NCBI RefSeq assembly: GCF_000695255.1
Contig: NZ_JMIB01000030.1
Coordinates: forward strand, 1 to 64,000
Reading direction: 5' to 3'
Length of the DNA stretch: 64,000 nucleotides
Origin: Photobacterium galatheae
GTDB lineage: Bacteria; Pseudomonadota; Gammaproteobacteria; Enterobacterales; Vibrionaceae
Shown here: positions 18,653-30,851 of the stretch, piece by piece
Position numbering within the stretch: the stretch's first letter is position 1
How the letters are laid out: every line of letters starts with the position of its first letter
The notes under the pieces: generated by a model
The model's input: only the letters and a program-made list of their open reading frames with translations
Told to the model about the DNA's origin: nothing
Database searches by the model: none
Translations under genes and position numbers: made by a program

Positions 18653-18667
18653 AACAATAGTATTGTT
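18653..18667. promoter_or_regulatory. 15-bp palindrome upstream of crp
   Basis: AACAATAGTATTGTT is a perfect 7-1-7 inverted repeat. It lies about 64 bp before the crp start codon, just after TTGACT (18630-18635), and would overlap the -10 region of a promoter with that -35. It does not resemble a CRP site. It could be an operator or part of a leader RNA stem. Confidence 0.5.
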
Positions 18668-18730
18668 CTACCCAACCCCAATGCAAGGAATGACGTTGTT
18701 GGGCAACACACTGCAGAGGAAGTTAGTAAT

Positions 18731-19363
18731 ATGGTTCCAGGTAAACCGCAAACAGATCCAACTTTGGAGTGGTTCCTTTCTCACTGCCACATTCATAAGT
18801 ACCCGTCAAAGAGTACACTGATCCATGCTGGCGAGAAAGCAGAGACTCTCTACTACATTGTCAAAGGTTCCGTCGCTGTTCTGATCAAGGATGAAGAAGG
18901 CAAGGAAATGATCCTGTCTTACCTCAACCAGGGCGACTTCATCGGTGAACTGGGCCTGTTTGAAGAAGGCCAGGAGCGTACTGCCTGGGTTCGTGCGAAA
19001 ACACCATGTGAAGTGGCTGAGATTTCCTTCAAGAAATTCCGTCAGCTGATCCAGGTTAACCCGGATATCCTGATGCGTCTGTCCGCGCAGATGGCACGCC
19101 GTCTGCAAGTCACTAGCCAGAAAGTTGGCGACCTGGCTTTCCTGGACGTGACTGGCCGCATTGCTCAGACACTGCTGAACCTGGCAAAACAGCCAGATGC
19201 CATGACTCACCCAGACGGCATGCAGATCAAAATTACCCGTCAGGAAATTGGTCAGATTGTTGGCTGTTCCCGTGAAACCGTTGGCCGCATTCTGAAGATG
19301 CTGGAAGAGCAGAACCTGATTTCTGCCCACGGTAAAACTATCGTTGTCTACGGGACGCGCTGA
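18731..19363 (+). CDS. crp: cAMP receptor protein
   Basis: CRP is the global cAMP-dependent transcription factor for carbon-source control. The 210-residue product starts [20 protein letters not shown] at ATG 18731, with GAGGAAG upstream; this matches the E. coli start. It has the cAMP-binding beta-roll ([15 protein letters not shown]) at about residues 71-85, and the HTH with [19 protein letters not shown] at about 171-189. The sequence is very close to E. coli CRP. The long leader (over 60 bp) may form a stem between CCCAAC (18671-18676) and GTTGGG (18698-18703). Confidence 0.98.
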   Translation: MVPGKPQTDPTLEWFLSHCHIHKYPSKSTLIHAGEKAETLYYIVKGSVAVLIKDEEGKEMILSYLNQGDFIGELGLFEEGQERTAWVRAKTPCEVAEISFKKFRQLIQVNPDILMRLSAQMARRLQVTSQKVGDLAFLDVTGRIAQTLLNLAKQPDAMTHPDGMQIKITRQEIGQIVGCSRETVGRILKMLEEQNLISAHGKTIVVYGTR

Positions 19364-19396
19364 TCACTCTCCCGGTGGTGCAGCCAATGTGAGTAC

Positions 19397-19423
19397 AAAA
19401 AGCCGCAGATGCGGCTTTTTTTA
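19397..19423 (+). terminator. Rho-independent terminator after crp
   Basis: AGCCGC at 19401-19406 and GCGGCT at 19411-19416 form a stem with a 4-nt loop, extended by flanking A/T pairs, and are followed by a run of seven T. It begins 34 bp after the crp stop. Confidence 0.92.
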
Positions 19424-19555
19424 TTTCTGTGCCCCATCTTGAATGTCACAGCGATTGCTTGCATCAGCTTTCTCTAGGCATATCACATTTTCTCAGTTGC
19501 CTTCCTTGGCTCCATTGCTACATTTGGCATATCAGTACGCAATGGATGTGCAGAG

Positions 19556-19765
19556 ATGGATATCGAACGTTTTGCCCCGAATGCCCAGCACAATCAGCTT
19601 CCTCCTCGACCTGTTGTGACCAAAGGACGCTTCCTGTCCGCCTCGGTTGAAATGACCGGCTTTCAGTCTCCCCGCCAACTTCTGGAGCAAGAAGCCTACC
19701 TGTGCTTATCAGGCACTTCCAGAGAAGCAGATGACTGGATGCAACCGCTGGACCAGCAGCACTGA
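19556..19765 (+). CDS. Small hypothetical protein
   Basis: A 69-codon frame starting MDIERFAPNAQHNQLPP. I recognise no family. It is preceded by GGATGTGCAGAG, a modest ribosome-binding site, and its codon choice (many GCC, CTG, CAG, GAA) looks like that of neighbouring genes. It has no membrane segment and no cysteine pair. It sits alone between the crp terminator and the end of the convergent DUF1338 gene. It may be a real small gene or a chance frame. Confidence 0.4.
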   Translation: MDIERFAPNAQHNQLPPRPVVTKGRFLSASVEMTGFQSPRQLLEQEAYLCLSGTSREADDWMQPLDQQH

Positions 19766-19814
19766 CACACCTCTCACACCACGAGCCATGTCATACCCAT
19801 ACCGGCACCTCAGA

Positions 19815-19845
19815 TAAAAAAACAGCGACCCAGAGGCCGCTGTTT
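19815..19845 (-). terminator. Terminator after the DUF1338 gene
   Basis: AACAGCG at 19821-19827 pairs with CGCTGTT at 19838-19844, and the minus-strand transcript continues into a T-run. It closes the astAD-DUF1338 transcription unit. Confidence 0.8.
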
Positions 19846-19871
19846 GTCTGATGTGGCAGGTGAATCCTGAC

Positions 19872-20666
19872 TCACATATTCGTACTTTCGAAGATCTTGT
19901 CCGCCGAAGCAGCCACAAAACCCGGGTACAGTTCCCCGTTCTCCTGTAGATACCGCTTGGCAAACTCATAGAAACCGCCTGGAATCGAACGGATACCATC
20001 GGTAAACCGGACGTCCACCCGATCAGCCATCGTCGACGACTGCTCCAGCAGCACTTCCGGACTGCCTTTCACTTCACCGCCTGCTTCATTGATGGTGAAG
20101 CCGTTATGGCGCAGCAGGCTGTTCACCTCTGTCACTTCCGTAAACTGCTCCAGTTGGTTCACGCTCACGGTAAAGTGGTTCGCACCATAGCCATGGGCAG
20201 CCACCCAACCCGCGTACTCACTTTCCTCAGCCAACTGCTCATAGGTCGCGTAATCGAGATCCCATAAACGGCCACCATAAAGAAAAGCACCATCTTTCAT
20301 TGCACCTTCAGGGATCTGCTTCACCAGCTCACGCACAGTGTTTTGCAGCGCCGCCGAACACTGTCCCACCAGCAGCTCACTGATGAAGACTTTCGGAGCA
20401 GCCGGGTTTGGATGCTCAAAGTGCTCCGCATACAGCTTCTTCTGCTCGAAGTGGTAGGTTCCGCAAGGCTTGTAACCAATCGCAATGAATGGTGCCGCCA
20501 GCACATCCAGGCTCACGCCCGGTAAATTGAATGTACGCAGGGCAATGTGATCATTCAGCAGAGGCTCTTCCTCTGTCAGCAGATCATGCACCTGAGCAGC
20601 CGAAGGGCACAGACGGTTTGTATAGTCCTGCCACAGGGCATCAAACAGTTTTTCCACTCTTTCCAT
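19872..20666 (-). CDS. DUF1338 (HglS-like) metalloenzyme
   Basis: The 264-residue product belongs to the DUF1338 family. A characterised member, Pseudomonas putida HglS, converts 2-oxoadipate to D-2-hydroxyglutarate in lysine catabolism using a metal held by two His and one Glu. Here a comparable triad could be His40 (NDHIALRTF), His164 (GYGANHFTV) and Glu234 (GGFYEFAKRY); this is my inference from spacing. It is 36 bp downstream of astD, so it is expressed with arginine or ornithine succinyl-pathway genes, and may act on a related 2-oxo acid. Activity is not established. Confidence 0.75.
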   Translation of the reverse strand: MERVEKLFDALWQDYTNRLCPSAAQVHDLLTEEEPLLNDHIALRTFNLPGVSLDVLAAPFIAIGYKPCGTYHFEQKKLYAEHFEHPNPAAPKVFISELLVGQCSAALQNTVRELVKQIPEGAMKDGAFLYGGRLWDLDYATYEQLAEESEYAGWVAAHGYGANHFTVSVNQLEQFTEVTEVNSLLRHNGFTINEAGGEVKGSPEVLLEQSSTMADRVDVRFTDGIRSIPGGFYEFAKRYLQENGELYPGFVAASADKIFESTNM

Positions 20667-20702
20667 GTTGCGGTTCCCTCGTCAATACGGGTTAAGCAAT
20701 AG

Positions 20703-23194
<2,492 letters not shown>

Positions 23195-23256
23195 CGAACT
23201 CCCTCCTGATGCAGGTAGCAACACCGGTTGCTAACTGTAAATCTGTCTTTCTCTTC

Positions 23257-23315
23257 TAAAAACAGCCCCGGCATATTCCGGGGCAGTTAAGCAGGGCCGG
23301 CAATCCAACCGGCCC
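23257..23315 (-). terminator. Tandem hairpins between argD/astC and astA
   Basis: Two GC-rich stems lie just after argD. The first to be transcribed pairs GGGCCGG (23294-23300) with CCGGCCC (23309-23315). The second pairs GCCCCGG (23265-23271) with CCGGGGC (23278-23284) and is followed on the minus strand by TGTTTTT. The second is a typical terminator; together they should reduce transcription into astA. Confidence 0.8.
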
Positions 23316-23324
23316 TTGTACATC

Positions 23325-24542
23325 TTATTTGTTGTAAAGCTTAGCGATTGCACGTTCCAGACGCGCCATGCCTTCCTCAACATCGGCTTTTTCGATCACC
23401 AGTGACGGAGTGAAACGTACAACGTTTGCACCCGCAACCAGGATCATCAGGCCTTCTTCACCAGCAGCCAGCAGCACGTCACGTGCACGGCCCTGCCAGT
23501 CTTCGTTCAGTGCCGCACCCAGCAGCAGACCTTTACCACGCACTTCAGAGAAGATTGGGTATTGCGCATTGATTTTTGCAATGCCGTCACGGAACCACTG
23601 CTCACGCTCTTTCACGCCAGCCAGCACTTCTGGTTTGGTCACTTCTTCAACCACCGCTTCTGCAACGGCACAAGCCAGCGGGTTACCACCGTAAGTTGAA
23701 CCGTGGGTACCAATTTTCAGGTGCTGCGCCAGGTCAGTCGTCGTCAGCATCGCACCAATTGGGAAACCACCGCCCAGAGACTTCGCCGTACTCAGAATGT
23801 CAGGCGTGACGCCCAGGCCCTGATAAGCGTAGAACTCGCCGGTACGGCCGTTACCGGTCTGAACTTCATCAAAGATCAGCAATGCGTTGTGCTTGTCGCA
23901 CAGTTCACGAACACCCTGAATGAATTCTTTGGTTGGAGAAACGATACCGCCTTCACCCTGCAGTGGCTCCATCATGACTGCACAGGTGCGGTCTGAGATG
24001 TGAGCAGCCAGCGCTTCCAGATCATTGTAAGCCAGATGAGTCACAGACTGAGGCTTCGGACCAAAACCGTCAGAGTATGCCGCCTGACCACCAACAGTCA
24101 CGGTGAAGAAAGTACGACCGTGGAAGCCTTGTTTGAAGGCAATGATTTCGTCTTTTTCCGGACCGAATTTGTCGGCTGCGTAACGACGTGCCAGTTTCAG
24201 GGCAGCTTCGTTCGCTTCTGCACCTGAGTTCGCAAAGAACACTTTTTCAGCAAAGCTGACTTCCGTCAGTTTTTTCGCCAGACGCAGGGCCGGCTCATTA
24301 GTCATGACGTTACTCAGGTGCCAAATCTTCTCAGACTGCTCTTTCAGTGCTGATACCATCGCCGGATGGCAATGGCCCAAGCAGCTCACCGCGATACCAC
24401 CGGCGAAATCGATGTACTCTCGATCATCCTGGTCCCACACTCGGGCACCTTTCCCTTTCACCGGGATGATTTGCATTGGGGCATAACAAGGTACCATGAC
24501 CTCATCAAAGGTTTGACGTCCTACTTTTTGTTCCGTCGCCAT
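23325..24542 (-). CDS. argD: Acetylornithine/succinylornithine aminotransferase
   Basis: This PLP enzyme (405 residues) interconverts N-acetylornithine or N-succinylornithine and the semialdehyde with 2-oxoglutarate; one protein serves both arginine synthesis (ArgD) and the AST pathway (AstC) in Vibrionaceae. It has [18 protein letters not shown] for cofactor binding, [13 protein letters not shown], and the PLP lysine in [16 protein letters not shown] chose the second of two adjacent ATGs (24542), giving MATEQ as in E. coli ArgD (MAIEQ) with better spacing from AAGGA; the other is 24545. Upstream of astA and astD, which favours the catabolic role as well. Confidence 0.93.
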   Translation of the reverse strand: MATEQKVGRQTFDEVMVPCYAPMQIIPVKGKGARVWDQDDREYIDFAGGIAVSCLGHCHPAMVSALKEQSEKIWHLSNVMTNEPALRLAKKLTEVSFAEKVFFANSGAEANEAALKLARRYAADKFGPEKDEIIAFKQGFHGRTFFTVTVGGQAAYSDGFGPKPQSVTHLAYNDLEALAAHISDRTCAVMMEPLQGEGGIVSPTKEFIQGVRELCDKHNALLIFDEVQTGNGRTGEFYAYQGLGVTPDILSTAKSLGGGFPIGAMLTTTDLAQHLKIGTHGSTYGGNPLACAVAEAVVEEVTKPEVLAGVKEREQWFRDGIAKINAQYPIFSEVRGKGLLLGAALNEDWQGRARDVLLAAGEEGLMILVAGANVVRFTPSLVIEKADVEEGMARLERAIAKLYNK

Positions 24543-24545
24543 CAT

Positions 24546-24945
24546 ACTTTCCTTCTGTGTATATCGCTTTGCGCATAGTATTTACATAATTTTAACCGAT
24601 TCCAATAGCAGAAAATGTTTTTTACTGAGGCACAATGGCCGGAAATCTTCGCTACGGATACATATTTATGCGGGATGGCGGAAAACTTATGAAGACGATT
24701 TTGAGGAAAGGTGTTTTTCCCCGCAGGAATCAATGCCCCTGTACAGGATTTGGCCAACTGCATAAGATTGCGGCCTGGCAATGATGAAAAAATTTAGGTC
24801 AATGTTAAGAAAAGTGATATAGATCGCGCTTGTGAGACAGGTAAAAATGGCCGAAAACAGACATTAGAAAGGCTAATGGGTCATTAGTCAGGCCCCGTTT
24901 GACAAGGCCTGAGCGCTTCATTGACTCATCAATCCGTCGCGAATT
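24546..24945. other. 400-bp spacer between pabA and argD
   Basis: No convincing gene is seen. The pabA side holds a stem, TCAGGCC at 24888-24894 with GGCCTGA at 24906-24912, that could end pabA transcription but lacks a T-run. Next to it the word CATTAG (24862-24867), its complement CTAATG (24873-24878) and CATTAG again (24882-24887) allow two mutually exclusive small stems. The argD promoter should lie at the 24550-24620 end, which is AT-rich; no ARG box of good quality was found there. Confidence 0.6.
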
Positions 24946-25521
24946 TCAGCGACGCAGGAAGTTCGCTAGCAACTGGTGCCCTTGCTCTGTGAGAATACTT
25001 TCCGGGTGAAACTGCACCCCTTCCAGCGGCAGGGTTTTGTGGGCAATCCCCATAATTTCATCCGGCTCGCCGTCGCGCTCGGTCCAGGCTGTCACTTCAA
25101 AGCAGTCTGGCAGCGTATCCGCCTTGACGACCAGCGAGTGATACCGGGTGACCGTCAGCGGATTGTTCAGTCCGGCAAAAACACGACGATTGTTATGCAC
25201 CACAGGGGAGGTTTTCCCATGCATGACCTGACGGGCACGCACAACTTGAGCGCCAAACACCTGTGCCATCGCCTGATGCCCCAGACAAACGCCCAGAATC
25301 GGCAGTTTTCCTGCGAAATGTTCAATGGCTGCCAGAGAGATGCCGGCATCGTCCGGTGTACATGGACCGGGAGAAATGACCAGATGCGTGGGAGACAGGG
25401 CTTCGATACCGGCCAGATCAATCTCATCATGACGGACCACCTGGACCTCAGCCCCCAGTTCACAAAAATACTGGTAAAGGTTGTAGGTAAACGAGTCGTA
25501 ATTATCAATGATCAACAGCAT
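24946..25521 (-). CDS. pabA: Aminodeoxychorismate synthase component II (glutamine amidotransferase)
   Basis: PabA supplies ammonia from glutamine to PabB for 4-amino-4-deoxychorismate, a folate precursor; related proteins serve anthranilate synthase. The 191-residue class I amidotransferase has [19 protein letters not shown] at the start, the nucleophile in [10 protein letters not shown] and the His-Glu pair in GVQFHPESI. The location beside argD matches pabA in other Vibrionaceae and E. coli rather than trpG, which lies in the trp operon. Downstream of the nuclease gene on the same strand. Confidence 0.93.
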   Translation of the reverse strand: MLLIIDNYDSFTYNLYQYFCELGAEVQVVRHDEIDLAGIEALSPTHLVISPGPCTPDDAGISLAAIEHFAGKLPILGVCLGHQAMAQVFGAQVVRARQVMHGKTSPVVHNNRRVFAGLNNPLTVTRYHSLVVKADTLPDCFEVTAWTERDGEPDEIMGIAHKTLPLEGVQFHPESILTEQGHQLLANFLRR

Positions 25522-25627
25522 AAGTATCCCTGCCCTGAGAAAATCGGCGCCCTATTTTGCAACAGGGAGAGAGAAAGGCAAGCAGGATTCCCTCCTGCCT
25601 GCCTTTTTACTGCAGAGACGAGTGGGA

Positions 25628-27976
25628 TTAGTGTTTCATCCGGCAAGATTCGCCGTTATAAACCGCTTTCAGACGACCGGTCAGACGCAGCGGTGCATAA
25701 GTACAAGGGATTTCAAACACCCCATAGGCCAGCACACTCAGATTGACCGCATCACCGGCACGAATACCGACATGATTCAGGAACAGGTTATCTTCACGAT
25801 AACGGCGTTGTTGACCCGGCATCAGCCAGAACTGCGTGCTGTCCCAGTACCAGTGGTTAAACACCGGATACACTGGATGGAAGCTCTTATTCTTGAAGGT
25901 CAGTTGGAAACCGCGGTTACCCGGTTGCGGATAACGCAGGCTCAACACGACAGGATCATGGTCAGACGCAGAATATGGCCCTTCTGACTTGGCCAGATCA
26001 CCGGAGTATTTGCCCGAGTACTCAAACAGGCTGTTTTCAACGGAGTTGATGTGCCATTCTTCAATTCCGGCGACCTTATCTGCCAGTGATGGACTCGCCA
26101 GCGCATGGTCCAGGCTACCCAGCTCACCGTCGTAGCTGTAAGAATAAGCCAGCTCGTCATGACCTTTGGTTGCCAGATTCACCAGACCGGCACCTTTTCC
26201 GGCTTCAACACCCTGTTCGTGCAAAACTTTGCCGGCAACAGAAGTGCCGGATGCTGACATAATCTTACGCGCCGCCGTCGCCGGATCATAATCCGTCAGA
26301 ACACGGATCGGATCTTCCTGGGCGTAAGCATTCATGTCACCCAGTACCAGCAGATCGCCCTCAACGTCTTTCAGTGTGTCAGACAGAACCATGGCTGCAG
26401 ACACACGGAAGGCATTACAGTGGCCCTGCAGATCCGCCGGATCGCTGTCATACTCACCGTTCACCCAGTCTTCATAACAGCCTGAGCCTTTGGATTTCAG
26501 GTGATTCACCACCACAGTCAGCGGCTTGGCACCCTGTACGCCTTTCACCAGAAATGACTGCATCAGGCTGTCGCGCTGGAAGACCTCCAGTTCTTTGGCT
26601 TCACCTTGCGGATTTGTACCGGTCAGTTGCTGCTTCGGCATGCGGATCACCTGAGCGGCCTTGGCAGGCTCAACTTTCGCCGGACGGTAAATCATCGCCA
26701 CCATGATGGCATCAGTCCCCAGGAACTGACCGTTGTTCAGATCCGCTTCCTGAATGGTGATGTAGCTGTAGTGATCCGCCGGATCAGAGAACTGCTCATT
26801 CAGAGTCGAGACCAGATTCGCCAGCGCACCGTCGCTGCCGAAGCCATTGTTTTCCATTTCCATGATGCCGACAATATCAGCATTCATTGCCGTCAGCGCA
26901 TTCACAATCTTGGTGCGCTGTAACTGGAAGTCAGCCAGCGATTTTGCGCCCCGGTTACAGCCTTTCGCGGCATCTGCATCTGCCTGATCTTTACATCTCG
27001 CATTCAGCGGACCACCGATATCGCTGTCACTGGTAAAGAAGTTCAGCACGTTGAAGCTGGCAACTTTCAGCTGAGACTCTGGCACTTCCTGTGGTGCCGT
27101 CGTGCGATCATCCGCATGGATGAAATCTGCCGCAACAACCGTGTTGGTTGGAATCAAACGGTACTCGCCATAGCTGTAACCAATCACACCTTCAAGGTTC
27201 ACGACCGTATCACCGACACGGATATAGCCCTGCTCGGCATCCAGACCCGGGAAATACGGAATCACACCATTCGGTGCTTTGGCGTCGGTATCGATGAACA
27301 GCTGGTTCCGGCTGTTCTGTTCAGCCAGAGCTTTGGCGGCTTCACTGCCAGCATGATGAAGCTGGGTCGGTTTCACCAGTGGTGCACCATGCGACAACAC
27401 CATGTTGTTCCGGTAAGAATCGTAATCGAAGCCAAAGTTCCGGGTGACTTTCAGCGCGCTGTCTGCGTTCAGGCGAACCTGCATGCCTTCGTAGCGCTCC
27501 ATGGCATCGGCCAGATCTTCACCGTCATTCAGACTGATCGCCACCGGTGCAGGCTGTGCCGCCTGGCCTTCAACAACGATATGACCCTGCTCTGCCAGCA
27601 ACTGAGTCAGGTCGTAGTGTTCTTTGACTTTGGCTTTCAGGCAAACGGTCATGCCCGGGGCAACATCGGCTGCCACCTTATTCCCGGTATAGACAAAAAT
27701 ACCGTCAGAGGTGTCAGGATTACCATCACCCTCAGCGTCTTGCAGGAAAAAGCCCTTATAGAGACTCTTGGTTGTGGCAGTCACCACACCCCGGACATAG
27801 TAGGCATCTTTACTGGTGTACTGACCGTCTGGCACCATCGGGCTTTTCAGGCCATCGCCCTGAATGTCATAAATCGGGGTCAGGGTTTGCGTATCACAGC
27901 TAAAAGTGTCTGCCATGGCGTGCGCCGGGATCAGGCCCATCGCTGCAACCAGAGGCAAAAGTTGGGTTCGCAACAT
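25628..27976 (-). CDS. xds: ExeM/NucH-type extracellular endonuclease (Xds-like)
   Basis: The 782-residue protein has a signal peptide (MLRTQLLPLVAAMGLIPAHA, cleavage after AMA near residue 22). An OB-like nucleic-acid-binding region follows (about 40-290, with YYVRGVVTATT). The endonuclease/exonuclease/phosphatase domain (about 305-680) has FNVLNFFTS, VGIMEMEN, VVNHLKSKGSGC, VLGDMNAYAQEDP and SDHDPVVLSL for metal and phosphate binding. The order pabA-nuclease-trpS is that of V. cholerae Xds, a secreted DNase that degrades extracellular DNA for phosphate, biofilm remodelling and escape from neutrophil traps. About 100 residues follow the catalytic domain; this tail has two Cys and no recognised motif. 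Substrate is inferred. Confidence 0.88.
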   Translation of the reverse strand: MLRTQLLPLVAAMGLIPAHAMADTFSCDTQTLTPIYDIQGDGLKSPMVPDGQYTSKDAYYVRGVVTATTKSLYKGFFLQDAEGDGNPDTSDGIFVYTGNKVAADVAPGMTVCLKAKVKEHYDLTQLLAEQGHIVVEGQAAQPAPVAISLNDGEDLADAMERYEGMQVRLNADSALKVTRNFGFDYDSYRNNMVLSHGAPLVKPTQLHHAGSEAAKALAEQNSRNQLFIDTDAKAPNGVIPYFPGLDAEQGYIRVGDTVVNLEGVIGYSYGEYRLIPTNTVVAADFIHADDRTTAPQEVPESQLKVASFNVLNFFTSDSDIGGPLNARCKDQADADAAKGCNRGAKSLADFQLQRTKIVNALTAMNADIVGIMEMENNGFGSDGALANLVSTLNEQFSDPADHYSYITIQEADLNNGQFLGTDAIMVAMIYRPAKVEPAKAAQVIRMPKQQLTGTNPQGEAKELEVFQRDSLMQSFLVKGVQGAKPLTVVVNHLKSKGSGCYEDWVNGEYDSDPADLQGHCNAFRVSAAMVLSDTLKDVEGDLLVLGDMNAYAQEDPIRVLTDYDPATAARKIMSASGTSVAGKVLHEQGVEAGKGAGLVNLATKGHDELAYSYSYDGELGSLDHALASPSLADKVAGIEEWHINSVENSLFEYSGKYSGDLAKSEGPYSASDHDPVVLSLRYPQPGNRGFQLTFKNKSFHPVYPVFNHWYWDSTQFWLMPGQQRRYREDNLFLNHVGIRAGDAVNLSVLAYGVFEIPCTYAPLRLTGRLKAVYNGESCRMKH

Positions 27977-28151
27977 GTCTGCAATCCTTTACATTTATTG
28001 AGAGATATATCTAAAAAGGAATGCATTATTTAACAGAGATACATCTCATGAATGTGACAATGATTGCAAATAGGCCCCATATGCATTCAGAAACTTTGTT
28101 TTAGTGATCGTTCTCTCACAAGAAATGCATGAAATTGGCAGGAAATGGACA

Positions 28152-28182
28152 TAAAAAAAGCAGAAGGCACTGCCTTCTGCTT
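28152..28182 (-). terminator. Terminator after trpS
   Basis: A perfect 11-bp stem, AGCAGAAGGCA at 28159-28169 and TGCCTTCTGCT at 28171-28181, is followed on the minus strand by a T-run. It lies about 28 bp past the trpS stop. Confidence 0.92.
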
Positions 28183-28208
28183 ACATCTGTTCGCTGAAAA
28201 ATGAATGA

Positions 28209-29213
28209 TTATGGACGACCGACAAAGCCGACGGCTTCATACACCTTCTTCAGGACCTGAGCCGCTTGTGCCGATGCTTTTTCTGCGCCAGTCTTCATCA
28301 CCTGATCCAGGAAAGCACGGTCTTCGCGGTATGCTTTGTAACGCGCCTGCAGTGGTTCCAGCATGGCAACAACCGCTTCCGCTGTGTCTTTCTTCAGGTG
28401 GCCATACATCTTACCGGTGTATTCAGCTTCAATATCAGCAAAGCTCTTCCCGGTTACGCCAGACATAATCCCCATCAGGTTTGAAACACCCGGCTTGTTT
28501 TCCACATCAAACAGCACGCGTGGCGGCTCTTCAGAGTCGGTCACCGCTCGTTTGATTTTCTTGGTGATGACTTTCGGGTCTTCCAGCAGGCCAATCACGT
28601 TATTACGGTTATCATCTGACTTCGACATCTTTTTCAGCGGATCCTGCAGGCTCATCACCCGAGCACCGACTGACGGGATGTATGGCTCAGGCACCACAAA
28701 AGTGTCACCGTACAGGTTGTTGAAACGGATCGCGATATCACGGGCCAGCTCCAGATGCTGTTTCTGGTCGTTACCAACCGGTACCTGATGTGCACCGTAC
28801 AGCAAAATGTCCGCCGCCATCAGCACCGGATAAGAGAACAGACCGGCATTGATGTTTTCAGAATGACGCTGCGATTTATCCTTAAACTGAGTCATTCGGT
28901 TCAGTTCACCCATCTGGGTGTAGCAGTTCAGTACCCAAGCCAGCTGAGCATGTTCCGGCGCATGAGACTGAACAAAAAGCGTACTCTTTTCAGGGCTGAC
29001 GCCTACCGCCAGACACAGTGCCAGCGCATCCAGCGTTGCTTCACGCAGCTCAGCCGGATCCTGACGCACGGTAATCGCATGCAGGTCAACGACACAGTAA
29101 TGGCAGTTGTAATCATCCTGCATCTGTTCCCACTGACGCAGCGCACCCATGTAGTTACCAATACTTAACTCACCGGAAGGCTGTACGCCACTAAATACAA
29201 TGGGTTTACTCAT
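28209..29213 (-). CDS. trpS: Tryptophanyl-tRNA synthetase
   Basis: TrpRS charges tRNA-Trp with tryptophan. The 334-residue class Ic enzyme has the HIGH-like element [14 protein letters not shown] (about residues 11-24), [14 protein letters not shown] and the KMSKS loop KKMSKSDDN (about 193-201). The length equals that of E. coli TrpS. It is last in a minus-strand group rpe-gph-trpS, as in E. coli, about 97 bp after gph. Confidence 0.97.
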   Translation of the reverse strand: MSKPIVFSGVQPSGELSIGNYMGALRQWEQMQDDYNCHYCVVDLHAITVRQDPAELREATLDALALCLAVGVSPEKSTLFVQSHAPEHAQLAWVLNCYTQMGELNRMTQFKDKSQRHSENINAGLFSYPVLMAADILLYGAHQVPVGNDQKQHLELARDIAIRFNNLYGDTFVVPEPYIPSVGARVMSLQDPLKKMSKSDDNRNNVIGLLEDPKVITKKIKRAVTDSEEPPRVLFDVENKPGVSNLMGIMSGVTGKSFADIEAEYTGKMYGHLKKDTAEAVVAMLEPLQARYKAYREDRAFLDQVMKTGAEKASAQAAQVLKKVYEAVGFVGRP

Positions 29214-29310
29214 GATGGGATATTCCTGTTTTTCCTAAACATATCCGGCAGCGACGCCATGCCGCTGCCTGAAAACACTAAGAGACCAAAATAATTTGCC
29301 GAAACGGCTG

Positions 29311-29994
29311 TCAGGCGATGCTCACAACATCCAGCAGCTGACTGAACTGATCCAGCACCCGATCCGGGTTGCTGTCACTGATGGGCAGGCCATAGTTGTA
29401 GCCGTAAGTCAGGCCGACAACATAGCACGAGGCCGCCTGGGCTGCCAGAATATCATTACGGGAGTCGCCGACCATCAACATCTCACTGCAACTCAGGCAA
29501 TGTTTTTCCATCAGCCAGTGCAGTGCGTATGGATCCGGCTTTTTCTTCGGGAAGGTATCACCACCGATGACATCCACGAAATATTGGGCGATGCCATATT
29601 CCTCAAGGATATGCGGTACAAACTGAGAGGGCTTATTGGTGACAATTGCCATTGGAATGCCGGCCTGATGCAGGGTTTCCAGCGTGTGCTTCACACCATC
29701 GTACAGCACAGTTTTCTTGTGGCCACCTTCTTCATAAAAGCGGTTAAACAGCGCCAGCGCTTGCTGATGCAATGCCGGGTCCAGTTCCGGGTCGAGATCA
29801 ATGCTCTGACTCAGCGCACGACCAATCAGAATTTCAGCCCCATTGCCAATCCAGGTCTGAGTTTGCGCAACCGTCACACCCGGCAGACCCAGTGCCTGCA
29901 TGGTTTTATCTGCCGCTTCGGCCAGATCCGGCACACTGTCGAGTAACGTGCCGTCCAGATCGAACGCAATAAACTGAATACCGTCAATTTTCAT
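29311..29994 (-). CDS. gph: Phosphoglycolate phosphatase
   Basis: Gph is a HAD-superfamily phosphatase that removes 2-phosphoglycolate formed during DNA repair. The 227-residue product has HAD motif I FDLDGTLLDSVPDL (about 11-24), motif II VTNKPSQF, the Lys motif KKKPDPYAL and motif IV VGDSRNDILAA. Its ATG shares one base with the rpe stop (TGATG), so the two are translationally coupled. Confidence 0.95.
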   Translation of the reverse strand: MKIDGIQFIAFDLDGTLLDSVPDLAEAADKTMQALGLPGVTVAQTQTWIGNGAEILIGRALSQSIDLDPELDPALHQQALALFNRFYEEGGHKKTVLYDGVKHTLETLHQAGIPMAIVTNKPSQFVPHILEEYGIAQYFVDVIGGDTFPKKKPDPYALHWLMEKHCLSCSEMLMVGDSRNDILAAQAASCYVVGLTYGYNYGLPISDSNPDRVLDQFSQLLDVVSIA

Positions 29995-30668
29995 CAGCGC
30001 TGCACCTTCGCCAGTTCAGCACGCATTTCATCGATGACGGCTTTGTAATCAGGCTGACCAAAAATCGCAGAACCGGCCACAAACATATCGGCACCCGCTT
30101 CAGCAATTTCACGAATATTATCGACTTTCACGCCACCATCAATTTCCAGCCGGATTGCACGGCCAGAAGCTTCAATCCGCTCACGCACCTGACGCAGCTT
30201 CTCCAGCGTATGCGGAATAAATGACTGACCGCCAAAGCCCGGGTTCACCGACATCAGCAAAATCATGTCCAGTTTGTCCATCACATGATCCAGGTAATGC
30301 AGCGGGGTTGCCGGATTAAAGACGACGCCCGCCTGACAACCATGGTCTTTAATCAGTTGCAGGCTGCGATCCAGATGCTCTGTCGCCTCGGCATGAATTG
30401 TAATCATGGTCGCGCCCGCTTTAGCAAAGTCCGGAATGATGCGATCCACCGGCTTCACCATCAGATGCACGTCAATCGGTGCCGTGATGCCATAGTCACG
30501 CAGCGCTTTACAAATGGGTGCACCAAAAGTGAGGTTCGGGACGTAATGGTTATCCATCACATCAAAGTGGATAACGTCTGCACCGGCAGCCAGCACCTTT
30601 TCAACGTCTTCACCCAGACGGGCAAAATCGGCAGACAAAATGGAGGGAGCGATCAGAAAATCTGTCAT
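29994..30668 (-). CDS. rpe: Ribulose-phosphate 3-epimerase
   Basis: Rpe interconverts ribulose 5-phosphate and xylulose 5-phosphate in the pentose phosphate pathway. The 224-residue TIM-barrel enzyme has [26 protein letters not shown] (metal ligands His, Asp) and [12 protein letters not shown]. It is the first gene of rpe-gph-trpS and overlaps gph by one base. Divergent from the DUF2970 gene. Confidence 0.96.
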   Translation of the reverse strand: MTDFLIAPSILSADFARLGEDVEKVLAAGADVIHFDVMDNHYVPNLTFGAPICKALRDYGITAPIDVHLMVKPVDRIIPDFAKAGATMITIHAEATEHLDRSLQLIKDHGCQAGVVFNPATPLHYLDHVMDKLDMILLMSVNPGFGGQSFIPHTLEKLRQVRERIEASGRAIRLEIDGGVKVDNIREIAEAGADMFVAGSAIFGQPDYKAVIDEMRAELAKVQR

Positions 30669-30851
30669 GTTCAGCCTCTGTACTCAAATTGATTCCCCGA
30701 ATAACGCCGGGGCGGATACTGGGCAAAATTCTACCTGATCTGAACCGTGATGTCTTACCGATTTCAGCCAAGTCAACGCGTGGAATTGGCCAGTCCGGCT
30801 ATGCTATGAAGAGCGTACTTGAGGAAAAGTTACACGAATAGGGACAACATC

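Noticed and set aside
24550..24620. ARG box upstream of argD
   Set aside because: The AT-rich sequence gives only partial matches to TGAAT-N4-ATTCA and no tandem pair with 3-bp spacing.
25575..25612. Hairpin between the nuclease gene and pabA as a terminator
   Set aside because: The stem is imperfect and the minus-strand transcript has only a broken T/C stretch after it; the T-run is on the wrong strand.
27116..28033. 305-codon plus-strand frame opposite the nuclease gene
   Set aside because: It is antisense to a well-supported exported nuclease and shows no recognisable domain or ribosome-binding site.
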